Source: Chalciporus piperatus
Lineage: Eukaryota; Basidiomycota; Agaricomycetes; Boletales; Boletaceae
Length of the DNA stretch: 64,000 nucleotides
Reading direction: 5' to 3'
NCBI GenBank assembly: GCA_038093975.1
Contig: JBBPTG010000063.1
Span: 62,001-126,000, forward strand
The notes beneath the pieces are model-generated. The model was not told the DNA's origin. It was given only the letters and a program-made list of their open reading frames with translations, and made no database searches. Every line of letters starts with the position of its first letter. Within the stretch, counting starts at the first letter, position 1. The translations under genes were made by a program, and so were the position numbers. Below are positions 33,417 through 45,033 of this stretch, in pieces.

Positions 33417-36018
33417 TTATGTTTCGTCTGGGCCCCTGGTGTGTGAGGACGATGGCGGGTCCCCGATGGAAGCGACTGGGCGGATGAAAAGGGGCATATT
33501 GTTCCCGGTCGTGGACTGATATTTTACCACGGGACGAGCGACGACACTAAGAAGGGGGAAGACCATGTGATAAGTTAATTATCCCCCTCGCCGGATTGGC
33601 CGAAAGAGTGGGGAGTAAGGTTGTCCAAAATGGCACACGAGGGGACCTCCTCGGATAATTAAAGGGCCGGAAAACGCCAGAGAAGGCTGCTTACTTAAAT
33701 GTCTTCTCGATTGTCACCGAAGGGTCGATTGAGAACTCGAGGTCGCGAATGAGTGTGAAAAGAAATGTCTTGATCCTGAAAAACAAAAACATCAATCAGA
33801 CAAGTCTCTTCACCCCGCTCGAATAGGCAATCAAAAATAGGTTTCTAAGAAAAACAAACTGGTTGTGACCGAGATCTGGAAGAATTTAGAACATAGTCAA
33901 TCGAATCTGGCTCTTCGCTCCAGCACGCGGCAAACTCTAAAGAAAGCATATCATGCCTCGTGCTCCTGGAGTACTGCATGGGACACAATGAACAAGCAAA
34001 ACACCGCTCCGCAAGGCTTCGTCGATTCGGAAAAAGTGAAGAACAAACGAAACGGTATCTGATTCACTCACTCAGCCAACGCGAACCTATACCCTATGCA
34101 TCCACGGCTCCCGCCCAGAAATGTCAACATGTTTGAGTACAGGCCTTGGATTGCCTTGCTACTTTCTGGCGGGTCACTCCAGCGCTCGGGCCTGTGAATG
34201 CACCACGTCAGGTGACTGGCCTCAGGGTCAACGAGGGTGGGTAACTGCATGCCTGAAGATGTGTGCATCTTGTCCCCATATGGAGGTGCTTTTATTAATT
34301 GCTTGGATGGGGACTGTGATAATGTCGTATTTGGCAATCTTGATCGTTGTGTTGAGCTTTCTGTGCTTGTCGTAGAATGCTCTGTCGACTGGGATCTCAT
34401 CGTCTTCGGTCGCCACCCGCATCGTCCATGTCACTGGGGCATGTAGTCTGAGTGTTTCGCGAACAACCCAGTCAAGGTATTCCAGCTTGGAGATATCCTC
34501 ATCCAGCGTGGATGATTCCAGTGGTATCGTGCGAACCGCGTCCCGTAGACGGCTCTGACACGCCGGTGAATTTGCCAGCGCATACAGACACCAGGTAAGC
34601 GCAGAAGAGGTAGTTTCGTAACCAGCTACGAGAAAAGTAGAAATTTGACACAGGACTTCCGATGTGGTCATCCTCTGGGAGGCAAACGAAGCGAGATTGG
34701 ATTGAACTGGGAACGCGCTTGATACTAGTCCGCAAGATGGGAACGGGAAACACGTACCGAGGATGTTGAGTAAGTCGCGTTGTTCGGGTTCACGCGGAGG
34801 TACCAAATGATCTTCCTTGTCGCCCCGGGCAGCTGAGGTGTCAGTGTCGAGTGCCTTCTTTCGTTCATCTATGAGTCGAAGTCCAATATGCATTAGATGA
34901 CGACACGCTTGCTCCATCGCCTCGTTGTGTGGGCGCTGAGAATTATCAGTCATGCGAAATTAAGTGGAAGATCCTTGACACACAAATTTCCTCAGCAATG
35001 GGATCCAGGTTTCAAGAATGGTGCGTAGCTGAAGCTTTTGTGCCGTGGTGAATATGAAATGATACGCGTTGGCTAATTCATCGCTCTGCCCTGACAGCGC
35101 GTTGAAGTGGTACCCAAAACCTGAATGATGTTTGAATAAACGGCTGCGCGGCTCCCGAGCACCATACCCACGTACCTGCAACGCCGATTACATCCAGGGT
35201 GGCTCGTGAGAGCCACGGCAATACATCTATCGGGACATTGCGCTTGGAATCATCTTTGGAGAGCAGAGTCCAGATATCACGCAGCTTCCGAGAGATTAGA
35301 GGTATCCGCAGCACCTCCGCGGAGACAAGGAGGTACATACCTCAGACGCTTTGTCCCTGAATACCGGAGTCAGTGTCCTGATGTGCGCGCCCGTGAAGGC
35401 GGGACCCTAGAATAGTATAATGCATCAAGATATATATCGCGAATATATCCGCGCGAGACCACGAATTGGCGCAACGCGGAGTGTTTCAACACCATGCGAC
35501 GTGCTCACGATTCTACTCACCAGTATTCTGCGCTATAACGGGTAAGTTTGATTACGACTCGACCAATTGACCAATTGACGGCTCGATCTCACCTGTCTTC
35601 TGTGTATGTCTCCCTCTGCGGTGAGAACGCTCTCAAGGCCAAGACCCATCGCTGCGAGGTTATCACGGACGAAGTCTGGCTTCTGATAGGTGTCTGAATG
35701 GGCCAGTATATGAGTGACCGCAGTCAGGTCTGTGGTCAGCAGTCGAGAGCCCCCAAGAAAGCCCTTATATGCGTATGTAGATCCGTAGGTGGCTTCCCAC
35801 TCGTAGAGGAGACCCGTGTTCTCTTGGTTGTACAGCTCTCGCAGGTTTCCGAAGAGAAATGAAGGACATGGTGGTCCGCAGAGGTTATGCAGGGGTGAGA
35901 AGTACTGTTGCAAGAGCAGCGCGATGAGGTCGGCCAGGACATACAATACGAGGAAGAGGGCAGCACCGAGAGCGAACAAACTCGCCCACATTGACAATGA
36001 GGAGTCTGAGGACGACAT
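33417..36018 (-). CDS. Cytochrome P450 monooxygenase
   Basis: Membrane-bound haem monooxygenase, probably at the ER; substrate unknown. The N-terminal anchor is MWASLFALGAALFLVLYVLA with LCGPPCPSFLFGNL after it. Helix C is HRRQRRILGPAFTGAH, rebuilt across two introns. Helix I is FLVAGYETTSSALTW, ExxR is ETLR, the PERF motif is RPERW and the haem loop is FLGGSRGCIGYRFALAE with the thiolate cysteine. After two more introns come FLFTLIRDLEF and a last exon VVARPVVKYQSTTGNNMPLF, ending at TAA 33417-33419. The last intron (33547-33694) is long for this genome. I chose ATG 36018 (MSSSDSSLSMWASL) because it puts the anchor near the N-terminus; an in-frame ATG at 36153 would add 45 residues. Confidence 0.9.
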
Positions 36019-36371
36019 GGGGGATTCTCGACAAGAACGCGGGCTTCGGTCGGGACCAACGTTCGAAGAATCGACGGCGATTTGGTCGTCTCTAGCTTGG
36101 CCTTGTGCCAGGTCAAAGTCACGGACGTCCGAGTCGGCAAGCTCATTGTTCATCTTTACTGCCAATCTCGGATATTGAAGTTCTGAACTGGCTAGTGGCG
36201 GAGGAAACCAACTCGGAAGATGTCATGATCATGCTGCGCAGAGACGACGTTGACAGCCTCGGACCCATCGGAGACAAGCAAACTCGATGGTGTCAACGTT
36301 CAACGTCAAGACAACGATCACGTCTTGAGTCTCGACATCAACGGTACCGCTACATAAGACCAGTTCAACCG
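36019..36371. promoter_or_regulatory. Shared divergent promoter region, P450 and METTL25-like genes
   Basis: The two coding starts face away from each other about 350 bp apart (218 bp if the P450 starts at 36153). No TATA box was obvious. Inferred from gene layout only. Confidence 0.45.
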
Positions 36372-38355
36372 ATGAGTCCGTCTGGCAATGATGCCGACAC
36401 CATCACCGAAATCCTCGAGAAAATTTCCTCGCCTCTCGTAACTGACTTGCTCTCGGTCCACCCAAACGATGTTACAGTCGAGGGCGGGGAACTTCCATCT
36501 TCGTGGTCACCGTGGTGGAATTGGGGACTGGACTACGCGGAGGCCTATCCAGGGCGTGACCCAGCTTGGTTGCAGGTGATTCGATACTACAATCGCTCCT
36601 CTGACAGCGATCCGCCCGAGGTCGACGTGAGTGATTTATCCTCTCTCATGCAGTTCGGTTCGTCTCTCAACATTTCCAACTTGGTAGATTCCGCAAGACC
36701 TCTGCACCTACATAGACTATGTACGCCGTCTGCAACTTCAGCGGGATCCATGTATACTGTCAAGTAAGTCACTTGCTGATCCACAGCATTTCCCTGAGAA
36801 TGGCGAACCCTAGCTATTTAGCCCAGGGAATGCGTACTGCAGGCTACCACTATGGCATGTCACCCAAGAAGGAGCACGAAGTCCATCGCATGTCCGCATA
36901 TATCCATCATCTAGTTGGTTCTGGAGGTTCACGATCCGTCTGGCACGCCGTTGATGTTGGGTCTGGACAGGTGAGTGGCCGCTCGTTTTGTTGACTCTTC
37001 TCGCAATTACCGTCCTTTTTCAAACGAGAAAGTTTTTTAACGACGATTAAACTGGGTTTCCTAGGGTTATTTGTCCAGAGCCATTCAAGACTTAGACTTT
37101 CACGTTCTTGCTTTGGACAATAACGAGCTTCAGACGACCGGCGCTAATCGATGGAAAACCAAGGAGGCGGCGCTTAAATTAAAGCAGGAACGTCGCACGC
37201 AGCATGGAGTCACAAAACTTACCAAGAACTCGTCCAGTGGCTTTCGGGACCAGTACACAGATAAGGAAGATATTGTCCAGTCACAATCATCAGGTCCACA
37301 GCACCCGACCGGTGAACGGAAGGGATCTCTCACCCACAGAACCCTTCATGTGAGCCCTCAGACGCTAGATGAGGCCATATCCGAGTGGCTGCTTACTGAT
37401 TCTTCCGGAAATCAAATGTACGACGGCCATCGCACCAGCATCGCACCAACTCCTGTAGAACCTGTGCCAGTGATGTTCGTGGCCCTACACGCTTGCGGTT
37501 CCCTCACGGTCGATGTCCTCCGCACTTTTCTTTCTTATCAAACGCTGGGACCACGTTCTGATCGATTTGGGACCCTGTGGGGATCGCATTCACTCATCGT
37601 CGTGGGATGCTGTTACAACCTTATGTCCCCATCCGGTACGCATGGCATGGGTACGACTAGGAAATCCAAATATGAACTGTTTCCAAATTTCAGATTTCCC
37701 CTTGTCTAAATCTCTCCGAGAGAGGATACCCACCCCAAAATTGCCGATCACCGCTCTCCACCTCGCCGCCCAAATTCCATCCCAGTGGCTCAAGAGTCCA
37801 CAAGCGGTCCAAGACGCCAAATTAGCCATACACAAGGGGGTGTATCGGGCACTCCTGCAACCGGTTATGCAGGCGACGCGGCCGTCAACGCATGTCGCAG
37901 GCGACACATCGGCGTCTGAACGACCCCTCCAGTCTGGGCTTGGGGAGGCACCAGAGAACCGGCGACTGAAGAAGCTCAACAACGAGGCATACAAGGATTG
38001 GCCCACGTTTCTGGAACGCGCCACGGACAGGCTGGGCATCGACCTTGCGGCAATCAGCGCGCCTCTTCCTCACTGGTTCACGCACGAGGCAAGCCGGCTG
38101 AAAATGGAGAGTGCCCTTTCCGTATTACAAACCCTTCGCTGTATACTCGGTCCATTGATCGAAAGTCTGATCGTTCTGGACCGCCGCGATTGGATACAGC
38201 AAGAACTGGCGGAGTTGAACCAAAACGGACAAAGAATGGAGGTCGATATGGTAAATTTATTTGATCAGGCCACGGGGAGTGGAAGGAACATCGCATTAGT
38301 TATCAAGCCTGCCGCCAATGTGGACAGTGATAGTAAAGTGGTTGTGGGCGATTAA
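36372..38355 (+). CDS. METTL25/RRNAD1-like methyltransferase-domain protein
   Basis: Predicted SAM-dependent methyltransferase of the METTL25/RRNAD1 group; the metazoan members are poorly characterised and the substrate here is unknown. The start MSPSGNDADTITEILEKISS is followed by WNWGLDYAEAYPGRDPAWLQ. The family hallmark MSPKKEHEVHRM comes next, then the SAM-binding loop AVDVGSGQ|GYLSRAI split by an intron, and LALDNNELQ. Later blocks are FVALHACGSLTVDVLRTF and VVGCCYNLMSPS, with a tail including LPHWFTHEASRLKMESALSV and LRCILGPLIESLIVLDR. Four introns are inferred, one of them ending at tatttag (about 36821) to keep frame. There is no membrane segment. The ATG at 36372 is preferred to upstream frames because conserved helix-like sequence begins there. 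Confidence 0.83.
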
Positions 38356-38426
38356 TAGAATTCCTTTAGTGTTGTATTGCTGCATCGAGTTTATCGAATT
38401 CTGGTATAGCAGCGTGCTGGATAAGT

Positions 38427-39471
38427 CTATCGCCCACCGTGCAACGGCCACGTAAAAACATCTTTCCCAATCTTTACTGAGATCTGATTCACAACGAAAC
38501 CACCCGTCCGCGATTGCGAGAGTCTACTTGCATATGCCTGGTTAAGGGAAGGGACGAGGCAGGAAGGAAAATGTGGTATTTGCTGTAAGCTATCTGATGA
38601 CGTTTCGCTTGCTGTTGGCGGAGACAGTGATTCGGTTTCTGGGGTGGTGGATTGAGGGATATCAAATTCGTCCAGCTCACCAGCCGTGGAGAGGGAGGAT
38701 ATATTAGATTCTTGCGCCGTCTTTTCCAGCAGAGCCCAGGCAACTGAAGCGTGGAATTTTGGGTCAGCATAGAAACCCTTCTGCCGCAATAAGCGAAGAG
38801 TTGGTCCCAGGAGATCCAGACAACGACGTAGCTGATGTAAATGCATCAGCGGGATATTCGCCACGTTGAGCGCCAACTGATGGATGAATCACCTCTGCGT
38901 GGCCTGCGCCGACTTCGAAAGCCAAGAAAGTTCTGGTTCTTTCATCATTCATGAATTCCGAAAAGGTGGCAAATGACGCGTCGAAACTGTGTGCAGCCGG
39001 GGCCATCAATTTGGGTGAACTCGAAGTTGGGGACTGGACGTACGGAGCTATCGAAGAAGCGAGCTGTTTGATGGCTTGCTTAAATTCTTCGCGCTGATGT
39101 GACCGCAGGAACAAGGGACGGGATAGCGAGATGTGCAGTTCCCATCGGGCAGGTTTGATGCTGCCGTCGTGCCTCCCGATCGCGTGTAGCGATGGTACAC
39201 GCTCCTTGGAGAAGTTCAGCACCTCCTCGATTAGGGTGTGCAGGGCATCGTTGTGATGCAGCAGGAGAGGAATGTATATGTGTGTCGCGTACTGCCCTTC
39301 GACATGTGGCACTGTCCGCACACGACCTTGGTGCAGAGCTGGGTTGTCCACAGGCGTTGGGACCGTCAACGATGCGGACAAGGTTGGTAGTTTCCTGTGA
39401 ACATTTGGTCAGTTTCCGGCTGCAAACACGCAAAACCGGCGGCAATATGACCTCTTTTTCGTTGGCACCAT
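38427..39471 (-). CDS. USB1: U6 snRNA 3' phosphodiesterase Usb1 (Mpn1)
   Basis: Nuclear 2H-phosphoesterase that trims and seals the 3' end of U6 snRNA with a terminal cyclic phosphate. Both catalytic HxS motifs are present: ELHISLSRP and FHASVAW. The frame starts MVPTKKRK, then LPTLSASLTVPTPVD across a short intron. HVEGQYATHIYIPL and RTFLAFEVGAGHAE follow. A second intron (gtgattc...tacatcag, about 61 nt) joins GHAE to LRRCLDLLGPTLRLL, giving continuous family-like sequence. After the second motif there is an S/T-rich insert of some 50 residues before ISVKIGKDVFTWPL. It runs tail-to-tail with the METTL25-like gene, with 71 bp between the stops. Confidence 0.9.
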
Positions 39472-39931
39472 GGGGTCAGGTTGTTCATCTTCTGAGCTGG
39501 AATACTCGACTAGACCAACTGACCCGCGCTTCATTCAGTTTCTTCAAGTTGGATGTAACTGCCCGCAAGAATCATTAATCATTGATCATTTCGGAATCAG
39601 TGTGACGAAACATCGAGTATCGAACTGAACGGGAAACTCCGCCGGCCTCCCTATCGTGTCCTTACACACACTGGAGTCTGGTTGTAGCATGGTATGGTTT
39701 CGGGAAGAGTCCATGACGGTTCAGTACGTTACAGTTCAACAGCAACGGGGCAGGTGCACTCATACCTGAGCGTTGCCTAAGCCGGAAAGATACCACGAAA
39801 CTTTCGACAGTCGAACTCCACCTAACTCCACGGAAAACTCCGCCTCGCTATCTTATCCGATGGCAATTGCACAATGTAGTCTCCAGTAACTTACCTCTTG
39901 TCCTGTTCCTCTGATTGAGGCGGTAGAGTCC

Positions 39932-41024
39932 ATGAGTGTCCAGTTCATCAACAACCTTGGCGCAGGTGCCCAACCGACCTTATCGCATTCACATGAGCAT
40001 GGCGGTCATAGCCACGACCACGGCGGTGACCACGGACATACACACGAACAGCTCGACCACCCAGGTATGCATCCAGCTTTGTTCTAGCGGTCCGCCTGTA
40101 CCATTTTTCACAGGAAAATTTGCCGAAAGGGATCTTCCCGACTACACTTCCCGAAACTTCGAAGAGAGGGGTTTCACGGTCGGGATTGGTGGGTACGTCG
40201 ACGACCTTATGCTTGATGTCGCCACCTAAAGCTTCTCGACCATCCAGCCCAGTAGGATCCGGAAAAACGGCCCTCACGCTCGCTTTGTGCAAACGGCTCC
40301 GTGACGAATACAACATTGGTGAGAGACTTGCGCAAACAGGATTCCCTTTCTCGTTCTCATAATTTACCCAAAGCCGCCGTTACGAATGACATTTTTACTC
40401 GGGAAGACCAAGAGTTCTTGATCAAGAACAAGGCACTCCCAGCTTCACGTATTCTCGCAATTGAAACAGGCGGATGCCCTCATGCTGCCATACGTGAAGA
40501 CATCAGTGCCAACATGGGCGCACTTGAGACTTTGCAGGCTAAATATGGCTGTCAGATTCTTTTTGTGGAGAGCGGTGGGGACAACCTCGCTGCGAACTAC
40601 TCGCGAGAATTGGCAGATTATATCATCTATGTGATCGATGTCGCGGTACGTGTGCTGCAATGTCGAATTGTCTTCTTTCGTTGACCGAATTCCAGGGAGG
40701 CGACAAAATTCCGCGGAAAGGCGGTCCGGGTATCTCGCAGTCCGATCTTCTGGTCATCAATAAGGTGGGTCTGTGGTTCATATATCTCTTTCCAGCGAGT
40801 CATGTAACTCACGTGTTACGTTTGCGAAGATTGATATCGCAGAATACGTGAACGCTTCTCTGGACGTGATGCAACGCGACTCAAAGACCATGCGAGGCGA
40901 CGGTCCCACCGTGTTTACCAGCATCAAGAAAGGCCAAGGTGTCGAAGATGTGGTCGACCTCGTTCTCGCTGCCTGGAGGACTGCTGGTACCCCGGGCAAA
41001 CCTGGTGCTGTGGCCATCGAGTGA
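39932..41024 (+). CDS. Urease accessory GTPase UreG
   Basis: Cytosolic SIMIBI-class GTPase that drives nickel insertion into apo-urease. The N-terminus is histidine-rich ([20 protein letters not shown]), a probable nickel-binding tail often seen in eukaryotic UreG. The P-loop [14 protein letters not shown] is rebuilt across the intron ending cgaccatccag. Further motifs are [12 protein letters not shown], the metal-binding CPH in [45 protein letters not shown] and NKIDIA (base specificity). It ends GKPGAVAIE. Introns lie after LDHP, in the P-loop, after RDEYNI, inside VIDVA/GGDK and at INK/IDIA. The length of about 270 residues is normal. Its presence implies a nickel urease elsewhere in the genome. 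Confidence 0.95.
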
Positions 41025-41881
41025 AATCAGACTCAGAGCGTTGGAAACAACCAGCGGTTAACGGAAGATGATCATACGGAATGTAATTTTACTGAATACG
41101 CTGTGTTGGCAGCTGCAGTATTCAATTGACCTGAAGTGTACATCATTGACTCTCATGCCGTCCGAGCGAGTTGGAGGTACATGATTTTTTGGAGCATGCA
41201 TACAACGGTCGCAGTAAACCACCTGGGCTGGGCTTGAAAATGGTGAGTATGTTACTTACTTAGTAGGACTTGCTCTAACAGGCTCTAATTTCAATACGAT
41301 AGCTAACAGAACTTCCACCAACAAAGGGGTGGGAAGCAATTCAATGACTCCCCCAGACAATGCATTGCAGGCTTGATGCCTCTCTCAGTTTCTCCGATAT
41401 CCTGATTTGTATCTAAGGGTACCCATGGTACACGTGTCGTTTGTGGCTTTCACTTCTGTGGAGGTCTGACATGCTTTCTCGCGCCCAGGACCGGATACTA
41501 AAATCCTGGATCCCCATGACCAGGTTCAGTGTTTCTTCTCTCACGAGTGTTGCAGCTTACTATAAGTTGATGTACAGTCACCCGACTCTTGAAACGAGCC
41601 CGTTTGAGACGCCCACCCCATCCTCGATTCGCTCGGAGCTATTCTGTACTAATGTTCTCTATGCGACGACGCCCTTGCGATCTTCTTTCTGACTCTGTCT
41701 AGGTTCGAAAATACTTCATTGAAGTTTGTCTTCACGCGATCAATGCGCGGTCCGTCCGGCCCACAATCTATGGGCCCGACTCAGTATCGCATACCACAGT
41801 GCGGTTCATGCGCATACACGCGTTTTGCAACATATAAAGACTCGGACCCTACCTAAGCGCGGGGCTTCTGTCCCGTGAGTC
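41025..41881. other. Intergenic region upstream of the GH28-like gene
   Basis: No supported gene. It contains the downstream flank of UreG and the promoter of the GH28-like gene. Confidence 0.45.
41833..41838 (+). promoter_or_regulatory. TATA box
   Basis: tataaa lies 44 bp before the ATG of the GH28-like gene, a usual fungal spacing for an inducible secreted enzyme gene. Confidence 0.55.
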
Positions 41882-43510
41882 ATGTCCCCATCGAAATCTT
41901 TCGCTTTCTTCTTCCTCGCTGCTGTCGTATCGGCGACACAGGCCGCCACGACGTGCAATGTACTCGATTATGGCGGCATCGCGGATAACTCGACGGATGT
42001 CGCCCTTGCTATCAAGAGCGCATACACGGACTGCGTGGCAGGTGCGACGACCACCAATCCGGCTGTTGGAAGGGTTCTGGAAGTTTGGGTACATATGTGC
42101 GTTTCAGTACTCCTTGTAACTCCATGTACTCATACTGAGGTCCATCTAGTCCAGCCGAGTCGACCCCGCCTCGTTCGTTTCCAGAACTGTAACAACATCG
42201 ACATGAGCGGCGTCACGCTCAACAACTCTCCCGTGTTAGTGGATTATTTCCTGGCTACATGTCAGGGAGACTCACCTTCCAACACAGGGTCCATGTGACA
42301 ATCATTGGGAACAACAACGTCGCGCATGATATGCAGGTCAGTTACTACGAGTGATATCCCGTTACCCACCCACCATCTCAACCATAGCATTAGCTCGTCG
42401 CAGATCACATTGGGGAGACAGATGGGTTCGATATATCAGGGAACAACAACTACCTGCACGACGTCTCCGTCGAGAATGGGGACGAGTGTGTGACGGTCAA
42501 GACACCTACCGACGGGTTCTTGGCGGAGAACATTCAGTGTTTCTTCTACTCTGCTGGTATAGCGTTCACACGTTCTAGTTCGGGGTAATGCGTGAAAGGC
42601 TGATTTGCGGCGTGTTCGTTTGGGAACAACGTCACTGACGTCCCGTCCGTACTACCTCCTGCTTATCTTGATACTGAGGAAGGGGGTATCGATGTCATAC
42701 TCGGTGTCACCAGGGTTCAGAATATCTATTACAGGAATGTCACTCAACACGATGGAGATGGTGGGATCCTGTTGAAGGTAGGGATACTTGTAGTGCATCT
42801 GTGGTTGGGTCAATCGCACTATAGTCCTACCCTATCGCATCGGGTCTCGTCAAGAACGTAACCTATGTCGAGTAAGTCCGCGAAACATCCTCATAATTAC
42901 CCCTGTCTCAGCTGTCTCTGACGCGCATACACAGCTTACTTTCGTAGGCGTTGTCGTCTGCCATTCGATGATTCGGGACCTCTGATGCTGTCCTTCGAGA
43001 CCAACATAGCCTACCCCATTCAGGTACGGGACTTTACGAAAAGTCCGAGAAAATGAATAACGCTTGACGTGCCTGACACCCGGGGCCTTGTCAGGTATCT
43101 GATTTCTGGTGCCCAAACGAGGCTTGTCCGCCGACGACGGGAAACTTGACTTGGGAAAACATCACATTCCGGATATCGGGCACCGGCGACAACAGCACCC
43201 GCCCCATCATCCATGTTGAATATATTTCTGGGTACGGGTACGTTTGGTTGGTCTCAGTGGATGCTGCGCGGGATTTCGGGTGGCGGATTACTTATCTGAC
43301 ATCGTTTTGGAGGTGCACTGGAATCGTATTTGAGGTGATTCACCCAACGTTGCATATGTGGTCGAAACCGCGCGAGTGATTTTGACTGACTTGATGTAGG
43401 ACGTCAATTTCACGAAGGAGGATGGACGGTGCCACGGCAACCGTCAAGATATCGAATGCGTGTGGAAGTCGTCTGACAAGCCTTCCTGCTTGCTGAATGC
43501 CAAGCTGTAA
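41882..43510 (+). CDS. GH28-like pectin-degrading enzyme (rhamnogalacturonase type), probably damaged
   Basis: Secreted right-handed beta-helix hydrolase family acting on pectin. The signal peptide MSPSKSFAFFFLAAVVSATQ is followed by CNVLDYGGIADNSTDVALAI. Coil segments then read RLVRFQNCNNIDMSGVTL, VTIIGNNNVAHDMQ, ETDGFDISGNNNYLHDVSV and ENGDECVTVKTP, and later NLTWENITFRISGTGDN and GIVFEDVNFTKEDGRC. The middle motifs resemble rhamnogalacturonases (DECVTVK). Two defects show. First, the usual ~75 residues between NPAVG and PRLVRF are reduced to roughly 30 unrelated codons. Second, the intron after YSAG lacks an AG acceptor: the expected site reads tttgcgg. The gene may be a recent pseudogene or need non-canonical splicing. 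Confidence 0.7.
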
Positions 43511-43671
43511 ATATCGAGCAAGTACCAATTGCAAGCAAGTACAATAGAACATCCGGAAACACTGTGATTTCGTTGCATATAGTCCTCGAATAACTGATGC
43601 AGATCATACAAGTACACGTATTCCGGGATTACACGAGAGTCCTAAGCACTATTGACATCGCGCGCCGTGGC

Positions 43672-44790
43672 CTATTTGGAAGGCTCGGGCTGAGCTCCCG
43701 GAGTGGAAGGTGCAGGTGGAGTGGTCGCGGCAGGCTGTGACTTATGCTGTTTGATGCGCACTGCTTCTTCATGAATGTCGCGTATTTGCTTGGAGGTGTC
43801 GGTGTAAAAAGATAAGACGGATTTGCCGAGAGACGAAGACAGAGCCTTCGTATAATACTATACAAGACGTTGCATCAACAGGGCCATATAGACGATGAAG
43901 AATGACGTACCTCGCTAGCGGTCTTGGAGTATCCCTTTTGCTCGTCGATGCTCTTGACGCGAGTATGGGCTTCCTTGAAGGTTGACTGAGCTTTGCCGGA
44001 GATAGTCTGATCTGGGCCGACGGCGCGTTGGCCAACTGACTTGTCAAGATCGTTCATGTAAACAAGGAATTTCTTGGAGATTCCATGCTTGTCTGCGAAG
44101 ATCATAAGGGTCTTCCGATCTGCCAATGCATCAGTCCACTCACTGTCGATTTCGATAGCACGCTGCAAGATTGTATCATGAAGCGTATAGCCCTTGGCAA
44201 GATATTCCGCGGCAACTGAGAACGCGATGTGAGGTGTATCGCGTGACAAGTTTATGAATCATACTTACTGCCAGCTCGTGGCTTATCTGATTGCTCGATC
44301 CCGGTGCGGTGAGGACTCTGATGTTCAAGTTCCGCAGTCTCGTGATTATCCACATGCTTGGCTTCAGAGGTGACGGAAAGCGTGCCTCCTCCAAGAGTAC
44401 CTTGATCGAGCTCCAAAGGGTTCAGCAGCGATACCTCGAGGCGGTACGGTGGGGCCTACCATGAGGGCGGTGTTCGCCGCAGCGGATTTGTCAAAGGTGA
44501 TGACGGCCGACTTTGAGGCGCCCTCGGCTCCTTTGAGCTCGATTGAAGTTATCCTACCCTAGTTTAAGCTGTGTCAGCGAGACGGGGCTATGGCACACTT
44601 ACTTTCCGCAGAAACTGGATAGGGTGTCAGAAAAGGGGAAACTCGAGCAGTGAGGCGAGGGACAGACCTGAAGAAATCATGAAGTTCTGTTTCGGTGGTA
44701 GTGGGAGAGATCCCGGAGACCTAGTGTTGAGGTTGGGTGAGTTTCAGAGCCTGAATGGTAGATACATACGTCTACTGATGCTTTCGACAT
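43672..44790 (-). CDS. Vip1-like RNA-recognition-motif protein
   Basis: Cytoplasmic RRM protein of the fission-yeast Vip1 family; precise role unknown. MSKASVDVSGISPTTTETEL, HDFFSFCGK and ITSIELKGAEGASKSAVITF form the RRM, assembled from several tiny exons. After LDQGTLGGGTLSV and an H/E-rich linker, an intron leads to AAEYLAKGYTLHDTILQRAI. The rest is helical (DRKTLMIFADKHGISKKFLV, FKEAHTRVKSIDEQKGYSKT). The last exon gives LSSSLGKSVLSFYTDTSKQI and a P/A-rich tail ending QPEPSK. Six introns are inferred. The ATG at 44790 lies 243 bp from the divergent Ras GEF start. Confidence 0.82.
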
Positions 44791-45033
44791 GATCGTGGTT
44801 CTTGTGGAAGGCTTCTTGACGGCTTCTGATAATCGCTCGAAAGGGGAAAAGGGCGTAATGGACGTGTGAAGATGTTGCTAATCTTGGGCATGACATACCC
44901 AGTGCATTGCATCGAGCGGGAGTTGGATGGCCACAAACGACCGTGGATTAGACCACTGGATTAGACTCGACTCCCCCCTGGATCACTGTCACTGACGATC
45001 TGACTGACTCGGACTGAAGAGCTGCAGTCTCAA
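44791..45033. promoter_or_regulatory. Shared divergent promoter, Vip1-like and Ras GEF genes
   Basis: 243 bp separate two coding starts that point away from each other. It contains tracts such as gaaaagggg; no TATA box is clear. Inferred from layout. Confidence 0.5.
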
